Under the pieces are notes generated by a model. That model worked only from the letters and a program-made list of their open reading frames with translations, was not told the origin of the DNA and ran no database searches. A stretch of DNA of 64,000 bases from Micromonospora sp. DSM 45708 (GTDB lineage: Bacteria; Actinomycetota; Actinomycetes; Mycobacteriales; Micromonosporaceae), in assembly GCF_039566955.1 (NCBI RefSeq), contig NZ_CP154796.1, positions 2,852,001-2,916,000 on the forward strand, read 5' to 3'. The translations under genes and the position numbers were made by a program. Shown here in pieces: positions 34,691-42,737 of the stretch. How positions within the stretch are numbered: the stretch's first letter is position 1; each line of letters begins with the position of its first letter.

Positions 34691-35923
34691 ATGCTCGTCG
34701 TTCCTGCCCGCGTGCCCGCGACCCGCCGACTGGCGGCGACGCTCTACGGGTACGCGTTCCTCACCGACCTCGTCCTGCTGTACCCGCTCTACGTGCTGCT
34801 GTTCGCCGACACCGGGCTGTCGGTCGGGCAGATCTCCTCGCTGTTCGTCGTCTGGTCCGCCGCCGGCATCCTGCTGGAGATCCCGTCCGGCGCGTGGGCC
34901 GACGCGCTGTCCCGGCGGCTGCTGCTCTGCCTGGCGCCGCTGCTCACCGCCGCCGGCTTCGCGCTCTGGGTGCTGTTGCCGTCGTACCCGGCGTTCGCCG
35001 TCGGGTTCCTGCTCTGGGGCGCGGGCGGCGCGTTGCGTTCCGGCGCGTTGGAGGCGCTTGTCTTCACCGAGTTGGACCGCCTCGGCGCGGCCGACCGGTA
35101 CGCCCGCCTGATCGGCCGTACCCGCACCGCCGAGGTGCTCGGCGCGGTCGGCTCCGGGGTCCTCGCCGGCCCGGTGTTCGCGTTCGGCGGCTACCTCGCG
35201 GTCGGCGCGGCCAGCGTGCTGACCTGCCTGCTCGCCGCCGTCGTCGCGGCGCGTCTCCCGGAGCACCGGGCGCCGGTCACCGCGCCGGCCGCCGACCGGC
35301 CGGTGTCGACCGGCGCCGGCCCGGGGGAGGAGGCGGCCGACGACGAGCCCGGCTGGCGGGAGAGCCTGCGCGGCGGGCTGGCCGAGGTGCGGGCCGACCG
35401 CGCGGTCCGCGCCGCCGTGCTGCTGGTCGCCGCCGTGGCCGCGATCTGGGGCGGACTCGACGAGTACACCGGGCTGCTGGCCCGCGACACCGGCGTCGCC
35501 GAGGCGACCGTGCCGCTGCTGCTCCTGCTGGTGTGGGGCGGGATGACAGTGGGCGGGCTGCTCGCCCCGCTGGGCGAACGGCTGTCCCCACGGGGGTACG
35601 CCGGCCTGCTCGTGGTCGCGGCGGCGGCGATGGCGGCCGGGGCGCTGCTGCGCCACCCGGCCGGGTTCCTGCTGCTGGCGCTCGCGTTCGCCGCCTTCCA
35701 ACTCGCCACCGTGCTGGCCGACGTGCGGTTGCAGGCGCGGATCACCGGCGGGGCCCGGGCCACTGTCACCTCACTGGCCGGCATGGCCACCGACCTGACC
35801 ACCGTCGCGTTCTACGGCGGGTACGGCCTGCTCGCCGGCGCGCTGGGCAACCCGGCCGCGTTCGCGGTGGCCGTGCTGCCGTACCTGCTGGTGGCGCTCT
35901 GGCTGCGCACCGGACGGGGGTGA
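34691..35923 (+). CDS. MFS transporter, probably drug or metabolite efflux
   Basis: A 410-residue protein with about 12 membrane segments and a charged central loop (about 190-235). The loop after helix 2 has GAWADALSRR, the MFS motif A position (G-x-x-x-D-R-like), and the family resembles small multidrug exporters. GGGAAGG precedes the ATG by seven bases. It is the only large gene of the transcript that begins at the MTWRL leader, so expression probably depends on translation of that leader. The substrate is unknown. The gap 34399-34588 upstream shows no other gene. Confidence 0.8.
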   Translation: MLVVPARVPATRRLAATLYGYAFLTDLVLLYPLYVLLFADTGLSVGQISSLFVVWSAAGILLEIPSGAWADALSRRLLLCLAPLLTAAGFALWVLLPSYPAFAVGFLLWGAGGALRSGALEALVFTELDRLGAADRYARLIGRTRTAEVLGAVGSGVLAGPVFAFGGYLAVGAASVLTCLLAAVVAARLPEHRAPVTAPAADRPVSTGAGPGEEAADDEPGWRESLRGGLAEVRADRAVRAAVLLVAAVAAIWGGLDEYTGLLARDTGVAEATVPLLLLLVWGGMTVGGLLAPLGERLSPRGYAGLLVVAAAAMAAGALLRHPAGFLLLALAFAAFQLATVLADVRLQARITGGARATVTSLAGMATDLTTVAFYGGYGLLAGALGNPAAFAVAVLPYLLVALWLRTGRG

Positions 35924-35924
35924 C

Positions 35925-35965
35925 TTGACGGAAAACAGATGATAAATCGTATTCGCGACTACGGT
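35925..35965 (+). promoter_or_regulatory. AT-rich candidate promoter of the transketolase gene
   Basis: TTGACG (35925-35930) opens an unusually AT-rich stretch (GAAAACAGATGATAAATC). Possible -10 hexamers are TATTCG at 35950 or TACGGT at 35960, neither ideally spaced, so a non-housekeeping sigma factor is possible. Confidence 0.35.
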
Positions 35966-36002
35966 GGGTGCCGGACCCGACCTACCGCGGGAGACGATTG
36001 CG

Positions 36003-37865
36003 GTGACCCTGGAAGCAGAACGCACACTACGCGACGAGGACCTCAGCGGGCTGGCGGAGCTGGCGGCCCAACTGCGGGTGGACGCGATCCGGTGCAGCAC
36101 CATGGCCGGCTCCGGCCACCCCACCTCCAGCCTCTCCGCCGCCGACCTGCTCGCCGTGCTGGTCGCCCGGCACCTGCGCTACGACTGGTCCTACCCGGGC
36201 AACCCCGGCAACGACCACCTGATCTTCTCCAAGGGCCACGCCTCGTCGCTGCTGTACGCGGTGTTCCGGGCCGTCGGGGCGATCAGCGAGCAGGAGCTGC
36301 TGGAGACGTACCGCCGCGCCGGATCGCGCCTCCAGGGCCACCCCACCCCGGTCCTGCCCTGGGTGGACGTCGCCACCGGCTCGCTCGGCCAGGGCCTGCC
36401 GGTCGGCGTGGGCGTGGCGCTCGCCGCCCAGTACCTCGACCGGTCGTCCGCCCACGTCTGGGTGCTCTGCGGCGACAGCGAGACGGCCGAGGGCTCGGTC
36501 TGGGAGGCGCTGGACAAGGCCGGCCACTACGGCCTGCGCAACCTCACCGCGATCGTCGACGTCAACCGGTTCGGCCAGCGCGGCCCGACCGAACTGGAGT
36601 GGGACCTGGACACCTACCGTCGGCGGGTCGAGGCGTTCGGCTGCCGGGCGATCGTCGTCGACGGCCACGACCTCGGCGCGGTCGACGACGCGTACCGGCA
36701 GGCCCGCGACGCCACCGGCCCGACCGTGGTGCTGGCCCGCACCGTCAAGGGCAAGGGCGTGCCCGAGGTCGAGGACGATCCGTCCTGGCACGGCAAGGCG
36801 TTCGACCCCGAGCTGGCCGAGCGGGCGGTGCGGGCACTCGGCGGGCCGACGCGGATCCGGGTGGCCGGGCCGCGCCCGCCCGCCGCGCCGCGCGCCACCG
36901 GGGCCGCACCCGCAGAGCCGGACCTGCCCCGCTACGAGCGCGGCACGAAGGTCGCCACCCGGGACGCGTACGGGGACGCGCTGCGCGCGCTCGGCGCCGC
37001 CCGGCCGGACGTGGTCGCGCTCGACGGCGAGGTCGCCGACTCCACCCGGGCCGAGCGGTTCGCCGACGCGTACCCCGACCGGTTCTTCCAGATGTTCATC
37101 GCCGAGCAGCAGCTCGTCGCCGCCGCCGTGGGCCTGGCGGTCCGCGGCCGACGGCCGTTCGCGGCCACGTTCGCCGCGTTCTGGTCCCGCGCCTACGACT
37201 TCATCCGGATGGCCGGCGTCTCCCGCGCCGACATCGCCCTGGTCGGTTCGCACGCCGGGGTGGAGATCGGCCCGGACGGGCCCTCCCAGATGGGCCTGGA
37301 GGACATCGCCGCGCTGCGCGCGGTCCCCGGCTCCACGGTGCTGTGTCCATCCGACGCGGTTTCCTGCGCGGCGCTGGTCGCCCAGTTGCCCGACCGTCCG
37401 GGCGTCAGCTACCTGCGCACCACCCGCGGCGCCTACCCGGTGCTCTACGACCACGGCGGGGCGTTCCCGATCGGCGGCAGCAGGGTGGTGCGCGACGGCG
37501 GCGACGTGGCGCTGCTCGGCACCGGCGTCACCGTGCACGTGTGTCTGGCCGCCGCCGACGAGCTCACCCGGGAGGGGATCGACGCCCGGGTGGTCGACCT
37601 CTACTCGATCAAGCCGGTCGACCGGGAGCGCCTGATCGAAACCGTGCGGGACACCGGCGGCCGGCTCGTGGTGGTCGAGGACCACTACCCGGAGGGCGGC
37701 CTCGGCTCGGCCGTGCTGGAGGCGCTGGCGGACCGGGCCGACCCGGTGCGCGTCCACCACCTCGCGGTACGCGGGCTGCCCGGCTCCGGCACCCCGACCC
37801 AGCAGCTCGACCGCGCCGGCATCGGCGTGCACGCCGTGGTCGCCGCGGCCCGCGCCCTCGCCTGA
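36003..37865 (+). CDS. transketolase (single-chain)
   Basis: A 620-residue thiamine-diphosphate enzyme. The first half has SGHPTSSLSAADLLAVL, FSKGHASSLLYA and the cofactor motif CGDSETAEGSVWEALD...DVN; the pyrimidine-binding domain has EQQLVAAAVGLA and the C-terminal transketolase domain follows. It moves two-carbon units between sugar phosphates. At about 620 residues it is shorter than classical bacterial transketolases (about 660-700) and resembles the archaeal/actinobacterial type or a fused split enzyme. Another role, such as in aminodeoxysugar or secondary metabolism, is possible since no pentose phosphate genes are near. GTG 36003 follows GGGAGA. Confidence 0.88.
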   Translation: MTLEAERTLRDEDLSGLAELAAQLRVDAIRCSTMAGSGHPTSSLSAADLLAVLVARHLRYDWSYPGNPGNDHLIFSKGHASSLLYAVFRAVGAISEQELLETYRRAGSRLQGHPTPVLPWVDVATGSLGQGLPVGVGVALAAQYLDRSSAHVWVLCGDSETAEGSVWEALDKAGHYGLRNLTAIVDVNRFGQRGPTELEWDLDTYRRRVEAFGCRAIVVDGHDLGAVDDAYRQARDATGPTVVLARTVKGKGVPEVEDDPSWHGKAFDPELAERAVRALGGPTRIRVAGPRPPAAPRATGAAPAEPDLPRYERGTKVATRDAYGDALRALGAARPDVVALDGEVADSTRAERFADAYPDRFFQMFIAEQQLVAAAVGLAVRGRRPFAATFAAFWSRAYDFIRMAGVSRADIALVGSHAGVEIGPDGPSQMGLEDIAALRAVPGSTVLCPSDAVSCAALVAQLPDRPGVSYLRTTRGAYPVLYDHGGAFPIGGSRVVRDGGDVALLGTGVTVHVCLAAADELTREGIDARVVDLYSIKPVDRERLIETVRDTGGRLVVVEDHYPEGGLGSAVLEALADRADPVRVHHLAVRGLPGSGTPTQQLDRAGIGVHAVVAAARALA

Positions 37866-37876
37866 GCGGTGCGCAG

Positions 37877-37915
37877 GGGCCCCGCCACGCATTCCGCACC
37901 GGCGTGGCCCCGGCG
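37877..37915. terminator. hairpin between convergent transketolase and YchJ genes
   Basis: GCCACGC and GCGTGGC pair across 11 bases, flanked by GGGG and CCCC runs that can lengthen the stem. Confidence 0.45.
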
Positions 37916-37926
37916 CGCCGGCATCG

Positions 37927-38316
37927 TCACTCCGGCAGCGCGTCGACGTAGACCCAGCGGCCGTCCTCCCGGGCGAAGCGGCTGTGCTCGGTGAGCACGC
38001 CAGGCTGACCGCCCTCGCGGTAGTGGGCCCGGAACCGGACCGTGCCGGTGCTGTCGAACAGGCCGCCCCGCCCGGTCTCCAGCACCTCCAGCCGGGTCCA
38101 CCGGGTGCCCCGATCCAGCTCCAGCCGATCGGGCCGGGTGCCCGAGTGCCAACTGTGCCGCAGGTAGTCGGCATCGCCGAGCGCGAACGCGCTGAACCGG
38201 GACCGCATCAGCGCCTCGGCGGTGGCCGCGGTCGCGACGCCCCGGTGCACCGGGGCGCAGCAGTCCGCGTACGGCCGCCCGGACCCGCACGGGCAGATCG
38301 TGCTCCCCTTCGCCAT
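37927..38316 (-). CDS. YchJ-family SEC-C motif protein
   Basis: A 129-residue protein with a zinc-binding SEC-C motif at the start (CPCGSGRPYADCC) followed by an NTF2-like YchJ middle domain (MRSRFSAFALGDADYLRHSWH). The family is widespread; its role is unknown, though SEC-C motifs bind zinc and other proteins. ATG 38316 fits the family, and a GAGAAT hexamer on the minus strand (38323-38328) ends six bases upstream, so the longer frame is rejected. Divergent from the phosphotransferase gene. Confidence 0.85.
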   Translation of the reverse strand: MAKGSTICPCGSGRPYADCCAPVHRGVATAATAEALMRSRFSAFALGDADYLRHSWHSGTRPDRLELDRGTRWTRLEVLETGRGGLFDSTGTVRFRAHYREGGQPGVLTEHSRFAREDGRWVYVDALPE

Positions 38317-38429
38317 TCCCCGATTCTCGCCCGCCGCCCCGACGGCCGCGGAAGGGGCCCGCTCGAACACGCGTCGCCCGGCGGCACCGGGCAGCGGGCG
38401 GCGGAGCGGCGCAGTAGTGTCCGAGGACC

Positions 38430-39536
38430 ATGAGCGCAAGCCCGACCCGGCGTGACCTCGACCCGGAGCAGGTCGGCCGCTACCTGGCCGCCTCACTCGG
38501 GTCGGCCGGCGCGGTCGCGGCCTGTGGTCCGCTGGCCGGCGGCGGGTTCGCCGCGGTCTGGTGGGTACGCCTCACCGACGGGCGGGAGGTGGTGCTCAAG
38601 GTCGGCCCACCACCGCACGTGCCGCTGCTGCGCTACGAACGCGACATGATCGGGGCGGAGGCGCGCTACCTGCGGCTGGTGGCCGACCGCGCGCCCACCG
38701 TGCCGGTGCCGCCGCTGCTGCACCACGGCCGCCACCCCGAGCTGGGCGACTGGCTGCTCACCGCGCGCCTGCCCGGCCGTACCCTGTGGGAGCTGACCCG
38801 GGCCGGCGCGGACGTCGCGCCGCTGCGGGCGGAGTTCGGCCGCGCGTTGGCCGCGCTGCACGCCGTCACCGGCGGGAGGTACGGCTACGACGGCGGGCGT
38901 GCCGCCGCCCCCACCTGGCGGGCCGCGTACCTCGCGATGGTGGACGACCTGCTCGCCGACGCGGCCGACTGGGCGGTGCCGCTGCCCGCGTCCCGGATCC
39001 GGGCGCTGGTCGCCCGGCACGCGGACGCCCTCGACGCGGTACGCCGCCCGGCGCTGCTGCACTTCGACGGCTGGGCCGGCAACGTGCTGGCGGTGGACGG
39101 GCCGGACGGCACGCCCCGGCTCAGCGGCCTGGTCGACGGCGAACGGCACCTGTGGGGCGACCCGCTGCTGGACCTGGTGTCGCCGCTGCTGTTCCGCCGC
39201 GCCGAGGACGAGCCGGACGACCCGCTGGTGCGGGCGTACCGGGCGGTGGCGCCGTTCCCGTTCGACGCGGGGGTGCGGCGGCGGCTCGGCCTCTACCGGC
39301 TGCACCTCTATCTGTTGATGACCGTGGAGATGCCCAGCCGTGGCATCACCGCGGAGTCGGATCCGGGCCGGGTGACGCGGCTGGCCGAGCTGCTCGACGC
39401 CGAGCTGACCGACCTGTCCCGCCCCACCGGCACTCTCGGGGCCGGTACGCCGTCCGACCGACGACCGGCGGAACCGGTCAGAGCCAGCCGGAACGGCGGA
39501 ACAACCGGTGCAGCGTCACCGCCAGCGTCGCCATGA
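38430..39536 (+). CDS. aminoglycoside-phosphotransferase-fold kinase (APH family)
   Basis: A 368-residue protein with a small-lobe Lys in VVLKVGPP, the Brenner motif HFDGWAGNVL (catalytic Asp) and a metal-binding DGE in GLVDGERHLWGDPLLDL where DxD is usual. The family phosphorylates antibiotics, sugars, choline or other alcohols; low identity motifs do not show which. TAGTGT (38415-38420) ends nine bases before the ATG. The last 59 bases overlap the 3' end of the convergent corA-like gene, and the final 20 or so residues are low-complexity. Confidence 0.8.
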   Translation: MSASPTRRDLDPEQVGRYLAASLGSAGAVAACGPLAGGGFAAVWWVRLTDGREVVLKVGPPPHVPLLRYERDMIGAEARYLRLVADRAPTVPVPPLLHHGRHPELGDWLLTARLPGRTLWELTRAGADVAPLRAEFGRALAALHAVTGGRYGYDGGRAAAPTWRAAYLAMVDDLLADAADWAVPLPASRIRALVARHADALDAVRRPALLHFDGWAGNVLAVDGPDGTPRLSGLVDGERHLWGDPLLDLVSPLLFRRAEDEPDDPLVRAYRAVAPFPFDAGVRRRLGLYRLHLYLLMTVEMPSRGITAESDPGRVTRLAELLDAELTDLSRPTGTLGAGTPSDRRPAEPVRASRNGGTTGAASPPASP

Positions 39537-40575
39537 GCAGCAGCGCACCGCCGTAGCCGTACCGCCAGTGCAGCTCCGGCATGTGCGCGAAGTTCATCCC
39601 GTACACGCCGGCCACCGCCGTCTGCGACGCGGCGATCGCCGCCCACGACGCGATCCTGCGCATGTCGTCGTTCTGCTCCACGGCGAGCTGCGCCAGCCGG
39701 GACTGGACCAGCGAGGTGAGCAGTTCGTCGTAGGCGCCGATCCGCTCGACCGTCCGGGCCAGGTCGTCCGCCACGGCGGCGAACCGGGGACGCAGCGCGG
39801 GCGGAGGCCCGGCGTCGGGCGAGTCCCGCAACGCGCGCAGCGGGGCGCCCAGCGGCAGCACCGCCCGCTTGAACTCCACCACCTCCCGTTTGAGCTGGTA
39901 AAGGGGCTGGATGTCGGCGCCGTGCTCGTGGGCGAAGACGCTCTCCTCGACCCGTTCCAAGTCGTGTTCCAGGTGCTCGGCGACCTCCCCGTAGAGCTCG
40001 ACCATCCGCGCGCAGACCGCGTACGCCACCGCCCAGGGACCCAGGGCCAGCACGTCCGGGCGGCGCTGCACCGCCTCGCGCACCGGGGCGAGCGCGCCGG
40101 TGGCACCGTGCCGGACGGTCAGCGCGAAGCGGTCGCCGAGGAACACCAGCACGTCCCCGGTGTCGACCACCTCGGAGGTGGCGGTCAGCTCGGTGTGCTC
40201 GACGTAGCCGGCGCTGCGCAGCACCAGCAGCGTGACGTCGCCGTGGCGCCGCACGGTGGGCCGGTGCCCGTCGGCGAGCGCCTGTTCCACGGCTGTCTCG
40301 TCGAGCCCGAACGTCCGGCCGACGGCGGCCATCACCGCCGCGCCCGGCTCGTGTAAGCCGAGCCAGACGAACGCGCGGCGGCCGTGCCGGGCCCGGGCGT
40401 ACGCGTCGGCGTAGTGCGGCCGGCCCGGCTCCCGCCGCCCAGCGACGTAGACCGCGCAGTCGACCACCGCGTCCGGGTTGGTCCGACGTGGACGTTTCCC
40501 GGTCACCGGGCGGTCGCGCCCGAACAGGCGCCCGACGACGCCGGGCAGCCGTTCCCGCCACCGGATCCGGTCCAC
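39478..40575 (-). CDS. CorA-family Mg2+/Co2+ transporter
   Basis: A 365-residue protein with a large cytoplasmic alpha/beta funnel domain (about 30-300), then two C-terminal membrane helices. The pore signature YGMNF lies at the end of the first helix, followed by HMPELHWRYGYG in the loop. It forms pentamers that admit Mg2+, Co2+ or Ni2+. The N-terminal 30 residues are basic. It overlaps the convergent phosphotransferase gene by 59 bases, so antisense interference is possible. Confidence 0.9.
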   Translation of the reverse strand: MDRIRWRERLPGVVGRLFGRDRPVTGKRPRRTNPDAVVDCAVYVAGRREPGRPHYADAYARARHGRRAFVWLGLHEPGAAVMAAVGRTFGLDETAVEQALADGHRPTVRRHGDVTLLVLRSAGYVEHTELTATSEVVDTGDVLVFLGDRFALTVRHGATGALAPVREAVQRRPDVLALGPWAVAYAVCARMVELYGEVAEHLEHDLERVEESVFAHEHGADIQPLYQLKREVVEFKRAVLPLGAPLRALRDSPDAGPPPALRPRFAAVADDLARTVERIGAYDELLTSLVQSRLAQLAVEQNDDMRRIASWAAIAASQTAVAGVYGMNFAHMPELHWRYGYGGALLLMATLAVTLHRLFRRSGWL

Positions 40576-40650
40576 CGCACACCTCCGCCCGCCGGGAAAC
40601 CGACGGCCTACCGTACGGCCCGGCGGCGCGGCGACGGCGTCCGGCCCGGG

Positions 40651-41301
40651 TCAGCGGGTGGCGGTGGCGAAGACCACGATGTTGTCGGGGTAGCTGCCGG
40701 TGCGCGGGTCGAACCGACCGCCGCAGGTGATCAGCCGCAGCCGGGGCGCAGCGCCGCCGCCGTACACCCGCTCGGTGGGGAAACGCGACTTGGGGTACGC
40801 GCCGACACCGTCCACGGTGAACGCCGCGGTCCGGCCGTCGGCCCGGAGCACCCGGACGGTGTCGCCGGGGCGCAGCCGGCCGAGGTCGAAGAAGACCGCC
40901 GGGCCGCGGGTGGAGTCGACGTGCCCGACAAGCACCGCGTTGCCGGCCTGACCGGGCGCCGGGCCGGGCCGGTACCAGCCGGCCACCTCCGGGTGCTCCA
41001 ACGGCGGCACCTCCAGCGCGCCGCCGTCGTCGGTGGCCACCGCGACGATCTCGGCGTCGACGCCGATGCGGGGGATGACCACCCGCAGCGGCGTCGCGCG
41101 GGGGAGCGTCGGGCCGGCGGAGCCGGGACGCTCGGTGGCCGGCGCGGCGGACGCGCCGGGTTGGGGTGGCGACGCCGCGGTGCTGCCGAGACCGGCCGAG
41201 AGCAGTCCCGCGCCGGTGGCCCCGGCCAGGGTGACGGCGGTGACGACGACGGCGGTGCGGGCCCGCGACGGCCCGCCCGCCCGGTGCTCTGCTGGGGACA
41301 G
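40651..41301 (-). CDS. class F sortase (apparent CTG start)
   Basis: The catalytic domain shows His in VLVGHVDS, Cys in LRLITCGG and Arg in GGRFDPRTGSY. In frame upstream of the internal GTG at 41082, translation gives a Pro-rich linker and a membrane anchor (TAVVVTAVTLAGATGAGLL) expected of sortases, but no ATG, GTG or TTG. A CTG at 41301 has a perfect GGAGG (41309-41313) seven bases before it, giving a 216-residue protein of normal length. Class F enzymes cut and attach or release LPxTG-like surface proteins. The gene follows a candidate surface protein by 77 bases. Confidence 0.82.
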   Translation of the reverse strand: MSPAEHRAGGPSRARTAVVVTAVTLAGATGAGLLSAGLGSTAASPPQPGASAAPATERPGSAGPTLPRATPLRVVIPRIGVDAEIVAVATDDGGALEVPPLEHPEVAGWYRPGPAPGQAGNAVLVGHVDSTRGPAVFFDLGRLRPGDTVRVLRADGRTAAFTVDGVGAYPKSRFPTERVYGGGAAPRLRLITCGGRFDPRTGSYPDNIVVFATATR

Positions 41302-41378
41302 CGTCCTACCTCCGTCCGGCGTGGACCGCGGGGCCCGCGCCGGGTGGACCGGCGCGGGCGACCCGCTGGGTGAGCCGC

Positions 41379-41864
41379 TCAGGCGGTGGCGCCCGCCCGG
41401 CGGCGGCGACGGACCAGGACGTACGCCCCGCCGGTGAGCGCGCCGGCGGCGAGCGCGCCGCCCGCGACCAGCACGCCGGTGTCGCCGTCCCGGCCGCCGG
41501 CGCCGGCCTGCGCGCCGCCGATCGGGGTGACGGTGAACGTGGCGCTGCCGCCGTCGCTGCCGTCGCCGCAGGTCGTGGCCACCGTGTACGTGCCGAGCGT
41601 GAACCCGGCGGTGAAGAGTTCCGCGCTCAGTCCGCCGCCCGCCGCGGCCGTGGTGGACCGGACGTTCTGATCCCGGTCCGGCCCGGTGACCCGGAAGATC
41701 GCGTCACCGGCCTTCGGGTTGCACGTCGTGGTGAGCACGACCGTGCCGCCGACCGGGGTGGTGGCGGGTGAGACTCTGGTGTCCGCCAGCGCGGCGGCCG
41801 GGAGCAGCAGTGCGCCGAGGCCCACGCCGACCGCCGCCGATCCGAGAATTGACTGTGCCTTCAT
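41379..41864 (-). CDS. exported surface protein with C-terminal membrane anchor
   Basis: A 161-residue protein: signal peptide to about residue 27 (AALADT), one Ig-like beta domain with two cysteines (CNPKAGD, TTCGDG), a Gly-rich spacer, a hydrophobic helix (GVLVAGGALAAGALTGGAYVL) and an Arg5 tail. The layout copies a sortase sorting signal, but no LPxTG is visible before the helix; the sequence there is GGRDGDTG. It precedes the class F sortase on the same strand. It is either a tail-anchored protein or a variant substrate. GAGGGAAG precedes the ATG. Confidence 0.72.
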   Translation of the reverse strand: MKAQSILGSAAVGVGLGALLLPAAALADTRVSPATTPVGGTVVLTTTCNPKAGDAIFRVTGPDRDQNVRSTTAAAGGGLSAELFTAGFTLGTYTVATTCGDGSDGGSATFTVTPIGGAQAGAGGRDGDTGVLVAGGALAAGALTGGAYVLVRRRRRAGATA

Positions 41865-42098
41865 CCGCGTCTTCCCTCACTTTTCGTCCGCTGTCTGCGT
41901 GGGACGTCGTTCGGGTGGCCAACTCCGTGACTAGCACCGGTGTGGCCAACACTAGGAGGGTTGCGGCGGTCACTGGGGGTAATTGAGAAATCTTCGTTGC
42001 CGTCCGGTGTCCCCCCTCCCGCCACCCGATGGCGGACATGCCGGCACGCGCGACGCCCCGGCGGACAAAACGTCAGACCCGCGCCGGGCGGTGATCGC

Positions 42099-42164
42099 TC
42101 AGCCGCCCGGCCGGACCAGCCCCACGTCGTAGGCGAGGACCACCGCCTGGATCCGGCCGGTCAC
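42099..42164 (-). pseudogene. relic of the C-terminus of a LuxR/NarL response regulator (mini-ORF)
   Basis: In this 21-codon frame GRIQAVVLAYDVGLVRPG matches the last helix of the LuxR DNA-binding domain in actinobacterial response regulators. The receiver and the rest of the HTH are absent: an in-frame TAG lies just upstream. AGGAGG (42172-42177) stands seven bases before the GTG, so a short peptide might still be made. The remaining 41865-42318 gap contains no other coding sequence I can support. Confidence 0.55.
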
Positions 42165-42318
42165 AAACTAGCCTCCTAGGACGCCATTGCGGTTGCGGCA
42201 CCCGCCACCCAGGAACGCCGGAAGAATCTCCGACCCCGATGTCGAGAACCGGTGGCCGGCTCCGTCCCCGCAGCGAACGCGGCCAGAATGGGTCGCACCC
42301 GCTCCGAGGAGACGCACC

Positions 42319-42729
42319 ATGGCGAAGTACCTGCTGCTGAAGCACTACCGTGGCGGCCCGACCCCGGTCACCGACATGCCGCTGCTGGACCGGTGGACGC
42401 CGGAGGAGGTGTCCGCGCACGTGCAGTACATGAAGGACTTCGCGGCCCGCCTCGAGGAGACCGGCGAGTTCGTCGACTCGCAGGCGCTCGCCCCGAAGGG
42501 CACGTTCGTGCGCTACGACGGCGAGGGGCGTCCGCCGGTCACCGACGGTCCGTTCGCCGAGACGAAGGACCTCATCGCCGGCTGGATGGTGATCGACGTG
42601 GACAGCTACGACCGCGCCCTCGCCCTGGCCGCGGAGCTGTCCGCCGCGCCCGGGCAGGGCGGCGAACCGATCCACGAGTGGCTGGAGCTGCGTCCGTTCC
42701 TGACCGCGCCGCCCACCATCACGGAGTGA
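42319..42729 (+). CDS. YCII/DGPF-domain protein
   Basis: A 136-residue protein with a ferredoxin-like YCII domain, including KYLLLKHYRGGP at the start and the namesake VTDGPFAETKD. The DGPF group is the regular neighbour of ECF42 sigma factors, and here the sigma gene starts eight bases after the stop. Its action (small-molecule sensing or enzymatic) is not known. GAGGAG precedes the ATG at 42319, so the longer frame from 42187 is rejected. Confidence 0.88.
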   Translation: MAKYLLLKHYRGGPTPVTDMPLLDRWTPEEVSAHVQYMKDFAARLEETGEFVDSQALAPKGTFVRYDGEGRPPVTDGPFAETKDLIAGWMVIDVDSYDRALALAAELSAAPGQGGEPIHEWLELRPFLTAPPTITE

Positions 42730-42737
42730 CCCCACCG

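Noticed and set aside
38430..39536. Naming the APH-fold protein an aminoglycoside resistance gene
   Set aside because: Only the general kinase motifs are visible, and the metal motif is DGE rather than DxD; the fold has many other substrates.
41080..41082. GTG at 41082 as the sortase start
   Set aside because: It would remove the membrane anchor and linker and has no ribosome site, whereas the upstream CTG has a perfect one.
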